A stretch of 64,000 nt of DNA, from contig CAWGXG010000008.1 of assembly GCA_963826505.1 (NCBI GenBank), forward strand, positions 62,001-126,000, read 5' to 3'. Source of the stretch: CAWGXG01 sp963826505. GTDB taxonomy: Bacteria > Chloroflexota > Anaerolineae > Aggregatilineales > Aggregatilineaceae. The translations under genes were made by a program, and so were the position numbers. The notes under the pieces are model-generated. The model worked only from the letters and a program-made list of their open reading frames with translations, was not told the DNA's origin and did not search any database. Position 1 is the first letter of the stretch. Each line of letters starts with the position of its first letter. Shown in pieces: positions 25,423 through 36,300 of the stretch.

Positions 25423-26412
25423 TCAGGAGGAAACCCCGGCGATGAACAAATCCAGCGCCAGCCGGGCTTCGACTTTGCCGGTTTTGATGCCGACATCCGT
25501 GTCGAGCAAGTAATGATAGATCTGGTCAAGCTGCTCACAAGAGAAGAAGCGTGCCTGCGCGGCGACTTTTTCTCCCACGAAGGGATGTACGCCTAACGCT
25601 TTGCCGGTTTGTTTCGGGTTTCCACCGGCGTCGAGATATTCGCGGGCCTGGATCAACAACCGGAACTGCCGGATCATCATGCCGAACAACGAGAATGGAT
25701 CGTCATCGTCCAATAAGCGGTGGAGCAGGCGGGAAGCTTTCGCGCCATCACGCTTTCCCAGCGCATCGACCATTTCAAATACGTTGGCCTCGCTGACGTA
25801 GGATGTCAGCAGGGCGACGTCCTGTTCGGTGATGGCGCGTGTCCCGTCGACGTAAGCGGCCAGCTTGGCCAGCTCGCTGTCAGCAGCCCTCAGATCGCTG
25901 CCGATGACGGCCGCGAGAGCGACCGCCGCCTGGGGCTCGATGGCTGTTTCGTAGGCCTCTTTGGCCTGGCGTATGATCCAGGCCGCGGCGTTTTGCGGGA
26001 CGTTGAACGCCTTGTGGAAACCGCCTGGGGTGGTGCGAGCCAGGGCGAGGATCGGGTTTTTGTCTGACAGCGTGTCGGGTTCCGCGAAGACCACGCGCGC
26101 CCAGTCAGGCAAATCCTTCAATCCTGCCGCGAGCACGTCAAGTTCCGCTTTAGCTGGTTTGCCGCCGCCTTTGCGTGCCAGCCACGTGAGCATCCCTTCG
26201 ACGATGACCAGCCGTTTTTCGCTCAAAAAGGGAATCGACTGCGCCGCGGACAGCACGTCCGCAGCGGTAGCGGCTTTGCCGTCAAACATGGCGGTGTTGA
26301 GTTCAGCCGTGGCCGGATCGCCCATTTGAGCACGCATGGCTTGAATCTGCGCGCGCAAGCTGAATTCGTCCGTCCCGTGAAGGACGTAGAAAGTGGGAGG
26401 ACGGCGGCTCAT
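25423..26412 (-). CDS. holA: DNA polymerase III delta subunit
   Basis: Clamp-loader subunit that opens the sliding clamp during replication. 329 residues. The N-terminus FYVLHGTDEFSLRAQI is the start of the degenerate AAA domain of HolA, followed by SIPFLSEKRLVIVEG. The collar domain contains LLHRLLDDDDPFSLFGMMIRQFRLL and LGVHPFVGEKVAAQARFFS, both usual for the family. As expected for delta, no Walker A is present. Normal length. Confidence 0.9.
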   Translation of the reverse strand: MSRRPPTFYVLHGTDEFSLRAQIQAMRAQMGDPATAELNTAMFDGKAATAADVLSAAQSIPFLSEKRLVIVEGMLTWLARKGGGKPAKAELDVLAAGLKDLPDWARVVFAEPDTLSDKNPILALARTTPGGFHKAFNVPQNAAAWIIRQAKEAYETAIEPQAAVALAAVIGSDLRAADSELAKLAAYVDGTRAITEQDVALLTSYVSEANVFEMVDALGKRDGAKASRLLHRLLDDDDPFSLFGMMIRQFRLLIQAREYLDAGGNPKQTGKALGVHPFVGEKVAAQARFFSCEQLDQIYHYLLDTDVGIKTGKVEARLALDLFIAGVSS

Positions 26413-26424
26413 GGCGTGCGGTTC

Positions 26425-26979
26425 CTAGCCTGACTGAGTGCGCACAAAATGAACGGTCATGCGCTGCCCCGCGAAGGGGATGGGATACTCAAAACGGTTG
26501 ATATTGACGATTTGCAGCTCGCCCGGATCGCCCAACGTGGTGAAGTGCTGTTGCAGCGCCAGCCCAATCGGCTGCGCCAGAATCAGCGAAAACGTCGAGA
26601 ATAAGATCAGTGTGGGCAGGCGCGACAGCCGGTCCAGCAGACCGTTTTTCATACCAGCCGTTCCGGTCATGGTGACCAGACTGGTCATCACGCCTGCCGT
26701 GACTAAGCCGGTACCGCAGTTGGGATGGATCGCGAGGCCGTGCTCGCCCTGACGCATGCGGTACAACGCCTCATCGGCGGCTTTCTCAACTTCTTCGGTG
26801 GATACATTGCCATAGAGGTAAAAGCCGGCGAGCGTCGAGCGGCCTGCGATGCTCAGATTCTTGATATTCCGGCTCAACATATGAATAGTGGCATGTTCGA
26901 GGCCGTGATTGCGCCGGATGCGGCGGATCACAGACAGGTTGAGGATCGGGGCGGCGAAAACAGCGAGAAACTGAATCAT
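26425..26979 (-). CDS. DUF6391 family membrane protein
   Basis: 184 residues from the ATG at 26979 (GGGGAG four bases upstream). RRNHGLEHATIHMLSRN near the N-terminus is the family hallmark, with the conserved His-x-x-x-His pair (GLEHATIH), suggesting a metal site. HPNCGTGLVTAGVMTSLVTM starts the first membrane segment and LILFSTFSLILAQPIGLAL the second. The function is unknown. It ends 12 bases before the holA start on the same strand. Confidence 0.72.
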   Translation of the reverse strand: MIQFLAVFAAPILNLSVIRRIRRNHGLEHATIHMLSRNIKNLSIAGRSTLAGFYLYGNVSTEEVEKAADEALYRMRQGEHGLAIHPNCGTGLVTAGVMTSLVTMTGTAGMKNGLLDRLSRLPTLILFSTFSLILAQPIGLALQQHFTTLGDPGELQIVNINRFEYPIPFAGQRMTVHFVRTQSG

Positions 26980-27002
26980 GATACTCCCCACTACCTATGC
27001 GT

Positions 27003-28037
27003 TTACGGAATGTCGCCGGGTGCCACAACGTCCCACAAGGGACGTGCAATCACGATCAGCCGGTGACTGCGTGCGTAATATGGCCAACATGTGATGAGCG
27101 TAACACGTTCGTCATCAGTCGGCAATATCCAGCGCGCGTTTTCCTGGCGTTTAGCCAGCGGCTGGCCTTCCTCGGCCAGCGTCATCGTTTGCACGACGAC
27201 GTAATAATAACGCCGGGTACCCGACTCCAATGTGATGACGTTTCCCGGCTTCAGGGCGACCAGCCAGCGAAAGACTTCTCCGTATATGTTGTGGTGGCCG
27301 TTGAGCACCGTGTTGCCAGGCTTGCCCAAGGGGGCCGAGCTATCATGCCATCCGGCGGCGCGTTGATTAGGGACATCCCATTGACTGTAGATCATGTTTT
27401 CAATGGTGATCGGGTGCAGATCCACTGGCACAATCGGCGCGTCCAACCCAATCACCGCGACGGTGATGTGATCGGGCACGGAGGATTTCGGCGCGGGCAG
27501 AAATACCGGGGTGGGTGGCGTAGCCGTTGGCGCAATCGCGGTCGCGCTGGCTGCCAGCGTGGCGGATGGGATTACGCCGGTGGGGGAGGCGGACAGCGCG
27601 GTCGGAGTCGCTGTTGGCGAATCAGTCGGCGTTGGGGTCCTGACCGTGGTTGGAGTGCCGCTCGCAGGGAGGGGCGTGTGGGTTGAGCTTGGGGATGTGC
27701 GCGTGACGTCGGACGGCTGGACTGTGCCGGTAAGCGTTGGTGACATCAAGTCCGGTGTCAACGGAGTTGCGGTTGGGTCCTCACTTTCCGGCAGCATGAC
27801 GATCCTTTGAGGATCGTCGGGCAGCGGCGGTGGGGCCAACGGCGTACCCAGCAAGCCCGGCGTAGGAGTGTCTTCGGGCGTTTGCACCAACGCGGCAGGC
27901 ACGAGCAGCGCCCGGTCGGGTTCAGCGAGCCGCCAAACGATCAGCGCAATTCCACCGCCGAGACACGTCAGCCCCACCGCTCCGAGCACGAGTCCCAGAG
28001 CGAGTGTTGCCCATCCCTGGCGTCGGCGGTTACCCAT
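27003..28037 (-). CDS. Sortase with Thr/Pro-rich stalk
   Basis: 344 residues. An N-terminal membrane anchor (LALGLVLGAVGLTCLGGGIA, residues 12-31) is followed by about 140 residues of Thr/Pro/Ser-rich linker (TPTPTDSPTATPTALSASPT), then the sortase domain from about 190. Catalytic His lies in VLNGHHNIYGEVF, Cys in LITCWPYY and Arg in HRLIVIARP. Class E/F-type sortases link substrates with LPXTG-like signals to the cell surface. I see no such signal in other window proteins. The linker likely spans the cell wall. Codon use in the linker is repetitive. Confidence 0.85.
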   Translation of the reverse strand: MGNRRRQGWATLALGLVLGAVGLTCLGGGIALIVWRLAEPDRALLVPAALVQTPEDTPTPGLLGTPLAPPPLPDDPQRIVMLPESEDPTATPLTPDLMSPTLTGTVQPSDVTRTSPSSTHTPLPASGTPTTVRTPTPTDSPTATPTALSASPTGVIPSATLAASATAIAPTATPPTPVFLPAPKSSVPDHITVAVIGLDAPIVPVDLHPITIENMIYSQWDVPNQRAAGWHDSSAPLGKPGNTVLNGHHNIYGEVFRWLVALKPGNVITLESGTRRYYYVVVQTMTLAEEGQPLAKRQENARWILPTDDERVTLITCWPYYARSHRLIVIARPLWDVVAPGDIP

Positions 28038-28058
28038 GGTCTCCAGCGCCGCCCGCGC

Positions 28059-28784
28059 CTAGGGCGCCAGACTCCCTGATCCGTTGAGGTCAGCGAAGAT
28101 GGCGGTCAGGACATCGTCGGTACGGGCCAGCAACTCAAACACGAAATCAGGATGGTGGGTGCGCAGTTGGTCCGGTTTGAACGGTCCGGTCGCCACGGCG
28201 ATCGACCGCCCGTCGACACTCCCCGCGCAGGCGACGTCTTCTGGCGTGTCGCCTATGATTACAATCTGCTTGCCTTTGAAGTGTCTGCCGCTCAACGCCT
28301 GCGCGCGCTCGACCGCGATCGGCGGGAGCATAGCGCGTTTCCACCCCTCGGAGCCGAACGCACCAATCTTAAAGTCCGACGCGTCATAGCCTGCTGCGTG
28401 CAGTTTGATCGATGCGATGCCTTCCATATTCCCGGTCACCAGGCCCAACAGAACATCGGAACGGTGCCGCAAACGGGCCACGGCATCGGGTGCGCCGGGA
28501 CAGGGTTTCACCGGAAAATCTCCTATGATAGCGCGTATGGTTTCAGACACGACGTGGTTGTAACGCGACAGGCTGTCGCGGACGTGATCGGGCGTGATGC
28601 CTACCGGTTGCAGGGCCTCCAGTAAAATCTGCCAGTCGGTTTTCCCCGCGAAATGGATCTCGTCAATCAAGCCCGGCGTGCCAAATACTTCTGCCACGGC
28701 CAACCGGGTCGCCGCATGGCCGCAGCCAGCGGAGTGCAAAAGTGTGCCATCAATGTCGAACAATACAAGCCTGGAAGATTGCAT
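28059..28784 (-). CDS. HAD-superfamily phosphatase
   Basis: 241 residues from the ATG at 28784. LVLFDIDGTLLHSAG carries the DxDGT nucleophile (Asp10, Asp12). VTGNMEGIASIKL holds motif II, and IVIIGDTPEDVACAGS holds the GDxxxD motif IV with a cap between them. The pattern matches phosphoglycolate-phosphatase/beta-phosphoglucomutase-like HADs. The specific substrate cannot be told. It lies upstream of the sortase, spaced 21 bases, on the same strand. Confidence 0.82.
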   Translation of the reverse strand: MQSSRLVLFDIDGTLLHSAGCGHAATRLAVAEVFGTPGLIDEIHFAGKTDWQILLEALQPVGITPDHVRDSLSRYNHVVSETIRAIIGDFPVKPCPGAPDAVARLRHRSDVLLGLVTGNMEGIASIKLHAAGYDASDFKIGAFGSEGWKRAMLPPIAVERAQALSGRHFKGKQIVIIGDTPEDVACAGSVDGRSIAVATGPFKPDQLRTHHPDFVFELLARTDDVLTAIFADLNGSGSLAP

Positions 28785-29107
28785 GATATGGTCCTGATTG
28801 TGAGGAGAAACTCCCACGATTATAGCCGTTTTGCGCGTTTTGTGGCGGCGATTTGAGTCAGTCAGCCGCAAAAGTGACACTCATCCACCAGATCACGACA
28901 TTTCACACTGTTGGCCCCTATTCAAAGGGACTAAACTCTTGGCGAAAACGGCGTAAACAGGCTGCCTGGGTGGTTGAGTCAGGACATGTTTGTTCCGCCC
29001 GCGCTTTCCTGAATCTAACACCACTGTAGTTCGTGATGACGATCGCAAACTCCCCCGTATCGGCTGAGGTGTGCGGTTGTTTGATGGCAGGTAACAGGAG
29101 GAATTGG
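28785..29107. other. Divergent gap between HAD phosphatase and PFOR
   Basis: 323 bases. The PFOR ribosome-binding site (AGGAGG) is near 29096. No clear -10/-35 pair or stem structure was recognised. Confidence 0.35.
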
Positions 29108-32100
29108 ATGGTTAACGATACATCGTCCCGTAAGATGGTGACGATTGACGGCAACACCGCTGCCGCGCAGGTAGCGCACGCCCTCAATGAAGTCATCGCC
29201 ATTTACCCCATTACACCCTCTTCCCCAATGGGCGAGTTGGCCGATGAGCTGTCGGCGGCAGGGGTAACGAACATCTGGGGGACAGTGCCTGATGTCACCG
29301 AAATGCAATCCGAAGGCGGGGCCTCCGGTGCCGTGCATGGTGCGCTGACGAGTGGCGCACTCACGACGACGTTCACGGCATCACAGGGTTTGCTGCTGAT
29401 GATTCCGAATATGTACAAGATCGCTGGCGAATTGATCCCGACGGTCTTCCACATTGCGGCCCGCTCGCTGGCAGCGCAGGCACTCTCGATCTTCGGCGAT
29501 CACTCGGACATCAATGCAACGCGTGGAACCGGGTGGGCGATGCTGGCTTCTGGCAGCATTCAGGAAGTCCACGACTTCGCGCTGATTGCACAGGCAGCAA
29601 CGCTGGAATCGCGCGTACCGTTCCTCCACTTTTTCGACGGTTTCCGCACTTCGCACGAGATTCAGAAGATCGTAGAACTCACACGCGAAGAAATGCGCGC
29701 CATGATCGATGATCAGTACGTGATCGCGCACCGCATGCGCGGCATGTCGCCGGATCGCCCTGTGCTGCGCGGCACGGCTCAGAACCCCGATGTGTATTTC
29801 CAGGGGCGCGAGTCGGTGAATCCGTACTATAGCAAGGCGCCTGAGATCGTCGCAAACGTGATGAAGCGTTTCGCCGAGGTTGTTGGGCGCGAATACCACC
29901 TGTTCGACTATTTCGGCGCCCCCGATGCGGAACGCGTTGTCGTTCTGATGGGTTCGGGCGCAGAGGCTGTACACGAAGCCGTCGATTATCTCAACGCGCA
30001 AGGCGAGAAGATCGGCGTCGTCAAAGTGCGTCTGTACCGGCCCTTCTACGGTGATGCTCTCATCGCTGCTATGCCCAAGAGCGTGCAGGCGATCGCCGTC
30101 CTTGACCGGACCAAAGAGCCGGGCAGCGCGGGTGAACCGCTCTACCAGGATGTGGTGACGGCCTTTAGTGAAGCCGTTGCGGCTGGCTCGTGGGCCAAGA
30201 TGCCGTTGGTTGTCGGCGGGCGCTATGGTCTGGGCTCGAAGGAATTCACGGCGTCTATGGCGAAGGCTGTGTTCGACAATTTGAGCGCGGCCGCTCCCAA
30301 GAACCATTTCACCATTGGCATCATTGACGACGTGTCGCACACCAGCCTGGAATGGGACGCGAATTTCTCCAGTGAGGACGAGGCTGTACACAGCGCCATG
30401 TTCTTCGGCCTGGGGTCGGATGGCACCGTCGGCGCGAACAAGAACTCGATCAAGATCATCGGTAAGGCCACCGACAACTACGCGCAGGGCTTCTTCGTCT
30501 ACAACTCTAAGAAATCCGGCGCGCGTACAGTATCGCATCTGCGCTTCTCATCCAAGCCTATCCGCAGCACCTACCTGATCGACAAGGCCGGGTTTGTCGC
30601 GTGTCACAACTTCGCGTTCATCGAGCAGTTCGACATGCTGAGCAGCCTGCGTAAGGGTGGCGTGTTCCTTCTCAACAGTCCCTACGGTGCCGGTGAAGTG
30701 TGGGGTCGTCTGCCGCGCGAAGTGCAGCAGCAGATCATCGACAAGCAGGCCAAGTTCTACGTGATCGACGGTCTCGACATCGGTAAATCGGTCGGGCTGG
30801 GCGGTCGCATCAACATCATCATGCAGGCCGCGTTCTTCCGGATCTCCGGCGTGCTGCCCGAAGAAAAGGCCACGGAGATGATCCAGGCTGCCGTTGAAGA
30901 TACCTACGGCAAGAAGGGCGGCAAGGTCGTCGAGATGAATATTCGCGGCGCTGAGATCGCGGTAAATCGCGTCGAGCGCGTGACCTATCCCGGCGAAGTC
31001 GACAGCGCTATCGCCATGCGCGCAGTAGTCCCTGCCCATGCGCCGGAATTCGTCCAGAATGTTACGGCGGAAATCATCGCTGGGCGTGGCGATTCGCTGC
31101 CTGTGTCCGCGATGCCGGTGGATGGATCGTTTCCTACGGGCACAACGCAATACGAAAAGCGCAATATCGCCACGGAAATCCCCGTTTGGGAACCCGACGT
31201 GTGCATTCAGTGTAACCAGTGCGCGTTTGTTTGCCCGCACGCGACCATTCGCCCGAAAGTCTACGCGGCTGAATACGCCAACGGCAACTCGCCCAGCGGT
31301 TACAAGTCGATCGATGCCAAGGGCCGCGACTGGAAGGACATGAAGTATACCCTCCAGGTATCTCCGCTGGACTGCACGGGCTGCGGTGTCTGCGTGGAAA
31401 TGTGCCCGGCCTACGCTAAGGACGAGACCGGCAAGAAGACCGATCGCAAAGCGATCAATATGACGCCGCTTTCGGATGCCCTGCGCCAGACCGAGTCAGA
31501 TAGCTGGGATTACTTCGTCACACTGCCCGAAACCCCGGTGGAAACATTCAACCCGTTCACGGTCAAGGGATCGCAGTTCCTCCGGCCGTTGTTCGAGTTC
31601 TCGGGCGCGTGCGCGGGTTGCGGTGAGACTCCGTACATCAAGCTGATGACGCAGCTCTTCGGTGATCGCGCCATCGTGGCGAACGCCACCGGCTGCTCGT
31701 CGATCTATGGCGGCAACCTGCCCACCACACCCTACACGGTGCGCTCCGATGGGCGTGGTCCGACGTGGTCGAACTCGTTGTTCGAGGACGCGGCTGAGTT
31801 TGGTCTTGGGATGCGCCTGACCGTCGATAAATTGACGCAATATGCGCACGAACTGTTGAACCAGTTGATCGACAGTGCCGAAAATCATGGCGACTTGCTC
31901 GCCGCCATCCGTGACGCGGACCTGAGCAATCAAGACGGTATCGAAGCCCAGCGCGGACGTGTCGATGAACTCAAGGCGCTGCTGGAACAGGATGGCAGCC
32001 CCTTCGCCAAGCAGTTTATCAGCGTGGCAGACTATCTGGTGCGCAAGTCCGTCTGGATCTTCGGTGGCGACGGTTGGGCCTATGACATTGGCTATGGTGG

Positions 32101-32692
32101 ATTGGACCACGTCCTGGCGTCCGGGCGCGATGTCAACGTCCTGGTGCTGGACACCGGCGTCTATTCCAACACCGGCGGCCAGATGTCCAAGGCGACCCCG
32201 CGCGGCGCTGTGGCGAAATTCGCCGCCGCTGGCAAGGGCATGCCTAAGAAAGACCTGGGCATGATCGCTATGACCTACGGCAATATCTACGTCGCGCAGA
32301 TCGCGTTGGGCGCCAATATGAACCAGGCCGTCAAAGCGTTCGCTGAGGCAGAAGCCTACCCCGGACCCTCACTGATTATCGCCTACGCGCAGTGTATCGC
32401 GCACGGCTATGATCTGCGCAACGGGTACGCTGTTCAGAAAGACGCTGTTGACTTCGGATTCTGGCCGTTGTATCGCTTCAACCCTGAGAATACTGCCGCC
32501 GGCAAGCAGGCGTTGGCCCTGGACTCGAAAGCTCCGACCAAGGACATCGAGGAATGGATGTACAAGCAGAATCGCTTCCGCATCCTGCGCAACTCTGATC
32601 CAGAGCGCGCCGAGAGTTTGCTCAAGCTGATTCGCGACGATGTCGCGACCCGCTGGAAAATGTACGAACAGTGGGCCCAGTTCGACATCTAA
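29108..32692 (+). CDS. nifJ: Pyruvate:ferredoxin (flavodoxin) oxidoreductase
   Basis: Oxidises pyruvate to acetyl-CoA and CO2 with reduction of ferredoxin. 1,194 residues from the ATG at 29108 after AGGAGG. All domains are in one chain: the pyrimidine-binding N-terminus (IYPITPSSPMGELADE), the gamma region, a two-cluster ferredoxin domain (CIQCNQCAFVC near residue 699; CTGCGVCVEMC near 757), a third cluster start (CAGCGETPY near 834, later ATGCSSIYGGNLP) and the TPP-binding motif (GDGWAYDIGYGG near 987; NTGGQMSK near 1021). The single-chain form is typical of anaerobes and nitrogen fixers. Enzymes of this type are oxygen-sensitive, which suggests an anaerobic or facultative lifestyle. Confidence 0.95.
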   Translation: MVNDTSSRKMVTIDGNTAAAQVAHALNEVIAIYPITPSSPMGELADELSAAGVTNIWGTVPDVTEMQSEGGASGAVHGALTSGALTTTFTASQGLLLMIPNMYKIAGELIPTVFHIAARSLAAQALSIFGDHSDINATRGTGWAMLASGSIQEVHDFALIAQAATLESRVPFLHFFDGFRTSHEIQKIVELTREEMRAMIDDQYVIAHRMRGMSPDRPVLRGTAQNPDVYFQGRESVNPYYSKAPEIVANVMKRFAEVVGREYHLFDYFGAPDAERVVVLMGSGAEAVHEAVDYLNAQGEKIGVVKVRLYRPFYGDALIAAMPKSVQAIAVLDRTKEPGSAGEPLYQDVVTAFSEAVAAGSWAKMPLVVGGRYGLGSKEFTASMAKAVFDNLSAAAPKNHFTIGIIDDVSHTSLEWDANFSSEDEAVHSAMFFGLGSDGTVGANKNSIKIIGKATDNYAQGFFVYNSKKSGARTVSHLRFSSKPIRSTYLIDKAGFVACHNFAFIEQFDMLSSLRKGGVFLLNSPYGAGEVWGRLPREVQQQIIDKQAKFYVIDGLDIGKSVGLGGRINIIMQAAFFRISGVLPEEKATEMIQAAVEDTYGKKGGKVVEMNIRGAEIAVNRVERVTYPGEVDSAIAMRAVVPAHAPEFVQNVTAEIIAGRGDSLPVSAMPVDGSFPTGTTQYEKRNIATEIPVWEPDVCIQCNQCAFVCPHATIRPKVYAAEYANGNSPSGYKSIDAKGRDWKDMKYTLQVSPLDCTGCGVCVEMCPAYAKDETGKKTDRKAINMTPLSDALRQTESDSWDYFVTLPETPVETFNPFTVKGSQFLRPLFEFSGACAGCGETPYIKLMTQLFGDRAIVANATGCSSIYGGNLPTTPYTVRSDGRGPTWSNSLFEDAAEFGLGMRLTVDKLTQYAHELLNQLIDSAENHGDLLAAIRDADLSNQDGIEAQRGRVDELKALLEQDGSPFAKQFISVADYLVRKSVWIFGGDGWAYDIGYGGLDHVLASGRDVNVLVLDTGVYSNTGGQMSKATPRGAVAKFAAAGKGMPKKDLGMIAMTYGNIYVAQIALGANMNQAVKAFAEAEAYPGPSLIIAYAQCIAHGYDLRNGYAVQKDAVDFGFWPLYRFNPENTAAGKQALALDSKAPTKDIEEWMYKQNRFRILRNSDPERAESLLKLIRDDVATRWKMYEQWAQFDI

Positions 32693-32716
32693 GCTTTGCA
32701 CGCTGAACCAAACGCA

Positions 32717-32750
32717 AAACGCCTCGGAATCTTCCGGGGCGTTTGTTTTT
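32717..32750 (+). terminator. Intrinsic terminator of PFOR
   Basis: An 11-bp stem with one T-G pair (32717-32727 with 32734-32744), then G and TTTTT, 25 bases after the stop. Confidence 0.85.
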
Positions 32751-32807
32751 CCGGGGATGGGCCTGATCGTCACACAGTCAGCAGAAGCCGAAAACTGGCA
32801 GAACCGC

Positions 32808-33167
32808 TCAGTAACTCCGGTAGTCGTTCAACAGCTCGACCAGCTCTGGAACGCTAACCGGCTTGACGAGGTAGAGATCTCCGCCAATAGCGCGGCTGCG
32901 CCCCACATACTCGGGGAAGTCGTAGGCGGTGATCATGACGACCGGCACATCGATGCCACTCCGCCGCAGGCTATCAGTCAGGTCCAGGCCATTCATACTG
33001 CCGGGCAGGTGAATGTCGACCAGGAACAGGTCAGCATCCCAAATCGTGTCACTGTGTAGTGCTGTTTCGGCATCGGCAAATGTGATCAGCCCATCACCGG
33101 TAGAGTGTGTCACACGCTCTAAGAGCAAGACGTTGGTGGGATCATCTTCTATATAGACGATATTCAT
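32808..33167 (-). CDS. Stand-alone response regulator receiver protein
   Basis: 119 residues, only a receiver domain: acidic pocket Glu7-Asp8-Asp9 in YIEDDPTN, phosphoacceptor Asp51 in LFLVDIHLPG, Thr80 in VVMITAYD and Lys102 in YLVKPVS. No DNA-binding output domain follows, so it acts through protein partners, as in CheY- or SpoIIAA-type relays. No histidine kinase is in the window. Convergent with PFOR. Confidence 0.85.
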   Translation of the reverse strand: MNIVYIEDDPTNVLLLERVTHSTGDGLITFADAETALHSDTIWDADLFLVDIHLPGSMNGLDLTDSLRRSGIDVPVVMITAYDFPEYVGRSRAIGGDLYLVKPVSVPELVELLNDYRSY

Positions 33168-33294
33168 AAAATCTCCGACAGCTATCCCTCAACTCGTTGA
33201 TGATGAGCCTACGCTTTCATTATATACCAAGATCATCACCATGTTAAAACCAAATCCTAACCACAAATCGTGCCATTTGGCAGTATTAAACGCG

Positions 33295-33323
33295 TCAGGG
33301 GCGCTGATACCAGCCGCCCCTGA
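33295..33323 (-). terminator. Hairpin after the alpha-2-macroglobulin gene
   Basis: Perfect nine-bp stem (33295-33303 with 33315-33323), 31 bases beyond the stop on the minus strand, with only a weak T tract following. Confidence 0.5.
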
Positions 33324-33353
33324 CGTTGACGTGCGGAGAACTCCGGTCAGATC

Positions 33354-36300
33354 TTATTGCGGTGTAATCGTGAACAGGGTGCCCGCGCCGCGTCCGAACA
33401 CCTCCGGGAAATAGAAGGCGTAGGCGTGGCTCGGCATGGTCTGGAATTCGCCGGGGACTGTCGCGCGGATCTGGTAAGTGTAGACGTAGGTGCCGCGCGG
33501 CAGGAAGTCCGCGTAGAGATTGGCTCCGTCGTCGTGCAGTTCGGTGCGGTCGAACAGCCACCAGCCCCAGTACCAGTACGGATCGTAAGCGGGCCGGATG
33601 GTCGGCGCTTGATTCAGCTGGCTGGTAGTCAGCAGGGACGTATCGACCGGCTCGGTCCCCGAGGGGATCGGGTCTTCCAGCACGAAGTAGTAGATGTCCT
33701 GGGGCAGGGTCATCGTGACGCGCACGGTGATGACATCGCCCATCTTGGCCGCTGTGACCGGAGTCTTCGGATCATCGGGCAGGAAGTACTCCCGCGAGAC
33801 GGTGATCCCGCGACTGGCCGGCTTCGCATCCGCGGCGTACAACCGCATATCCAGGTGTGCCGTGTAATACAGCACGCCTTCACCCGCATTCCGGTTGATT
33901 GTGACCCGGTTGATCTCGTCTTTGAGCAGGTCCTTCACCTGGACGCGAATCACCTGGCCGTCGCGCACAGTGTCCGGGGTGACAGTGCCATCGGCCAGCC
34001 CATCGCCATTGACGATCAGAGAGTAATCGTAGTTGCCGCGCAATTCCCCGGTGGTCTGCATCCAGTCTGTGAGCGCCATCACGGCCCACGCGGTTTCCTG
34101 CGTGGTTTCCCAATGATCGCCCTGGCGGGCAACCATCAGCCAGCGCACGACGTTCGGCAGCAGTTCCATATCCGGCTGGACGCGGGTCAGCGCCGCGAGT
34201 GCGATCGCGGTCGAGCGCGTGTCGCTGCTCCAGTTCCACCAATCCATCTCGCGTTCTTCCCAGTGCGTGCCGGTCGCTGAGACCAGCGCCGCCGTTTGCA
34301 GATCGCTCACCAAGCTGTTCACGGCGGGATCGGCAGGGTAGGCTTCGTGATAGGCCATCAGCAGGAAGGACAGTGCCCAGTAATCCATTTCCAGCCGTTT
34401 GTCGAGCAGTGCGTCGAGATCGGCTTTGCTGACCTGTTGGGCGCGCGCGAACACGTAGAGGTAGAACGCCTGCCGGTTAAGCCGCCAGACCGGCGTGTCG
34501 ATGCTGGGCCGTACGAAATCGGCGCGCACGAAGTTGATCGCACGGTCGATCATGCCTGCGTTGATGTCAAAACCCGTGTCGCGCGCTTCGACCAGCCCCA
34601 AGACCGCGTAGGCTGTGACGTACGGATTGCTTTCCATTGTGCCAAACCAGCCCCAGCCACCGTCGGAATTTTGCTCGTTGGTCAGGCGGGCCAGCGCTTC
34701 ATCCAGCACGGCGCGCAGGTTCGATTCCAGCGCCGGATCGTCCAGCCCTAGCCCTTTCAGCGCGCGGTAAGTCATAACGTTGGGCAGGAAGCGGCTGACG
34801 GTTTGCTCGATGCACTGGTGTTTGTAGTTTTTCAGGTAGTCAAGCGCGTCCACGGTGGTAACAGCCAGCGACGGATCGAGATGAATGGTCAGCTCGCCCT
34901 GGTCGGTGTCGAGACGCGGCGGCAAACTGATCGCTTCTGTGCGCGATCCTTCGTCTCGGAGCATACCACCCGTGCCGACCGTGTCGGGTGCGGTGTAGCG
35001 GTACACCGGGATTGTGCCGTCGGGTCCAGTGGCTAGCGTAGGCTTGCTTGCATCTTGATAGCCGTCAGCCCCAATGGCGAAGAAGGTCAGGTCCACGTAG
35101 GACACGTCCTGCACATCCACGATCCACTCGACGCGCGCGCGTCCCGCGGCGTCAATTGTGACGGTCTGCGTGGTGGGGCTTTCCAGCGTGACGCCCGTCG
35201 CTTGCAGCGTGGCCTGGACCGTTTGCGGGGCATCCGTGTTGTTGTTGATGACCGAGGCCAGTGTCACGCGGTCGCCGACGACGAAAAAGCGCGGCGTCAC
35301 CGGGCGGGTGAGCAGCGGCAGCGTGCTCATCACATCCAGCTCGGTATCGCCCACGCGCGTGTCTGTGGTGACGCCGCGTGCGTCCACGCGCCAGGTCGTC
35401 AGGTTATCCGGCAGGGTGAGTGAGACAGAGGCTTGCCCGCTTTGGTCAGTGACGACTTGCGGGGCCCACAGCGGCGTCTGCTGGAAGTCCTGGCGGATTT
35501 CAACCTGCTCAATCCCGCCCGGTTGGCCGCCTGCCAGCGCTTCATTAGCGACCATGCCGTCTGCTGCCATTGCAGTCATGGTTGGGCTGGGGGCTGACGA
35601 GGGCGCTTCGACGGCGTCGCGCTCGGCTTGCTGCTTGAGTATCTCGTCGGTCTTGATGTCGAGCAGGGCGCGCAGGGCGACATCCGTTGAGACATAATCT
35701 GACTGGTAGCCGTAGAAACTGTCCTCGAACGAACTGCTGTTGGGCGGCATGAGCGACAGGATCGCGAGATCGGTCACGGTGACGCCGACCTCGGCGCTGA
35801 CAGGTTCTCCGTGCGCATCGACGGTCTTAACATCAAACGACACGGTATCGCCGGGCTGCGCCAGTGTTGCCGACGGCACCAGCGTGACTTCGATCCGCCG
35901 GTTGACCGGTTCGACTGTGAGCGCGATCGACCCAGTGCGGTATGACGGATTGAGGTTTTCGGTATCGGTGCCTTTCATCAGCGCGACCGAGACGTAAATC
36001 GTCGGAACGTGATTTTCTGTAATTGGCAGTTTGTACACCAGGGTCGATCCCTCAACGCGCACGACTTCATAATGCTGGATGCCCATGCGCTCGGTGGTGA
36101 TCAGCGCATATGACACACCCGTGAAGGGCGTCGGGATCAGGATTTCGGCGGTGTCGCCCGGCTGATAGCTGTCTTTGTCGGCCACGAGGTCGATGTTGTT
36201 GCTGGGACGTCCCCACCAAACCGGGCGCGTGCCCGTCACCCAGAAGCTTAACGAGCTGCTGTTCACCCGCTCGCGCTCGTCGCGTGCCAGAGCTTTTACG

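Noticed and set aside
29381..30538. 385-codon frame on the minus strand inside PFOR
   Set aside because: It is antisense to a conserved PFOR domain and has no start signal or recognisable protein.
33357..34280. 307-codon plus-strand frame at the 3' end of alpha-2-macroglobulin
   Set aside because: It is a shadow of the GC-rich codon pattern of the opposite strand.
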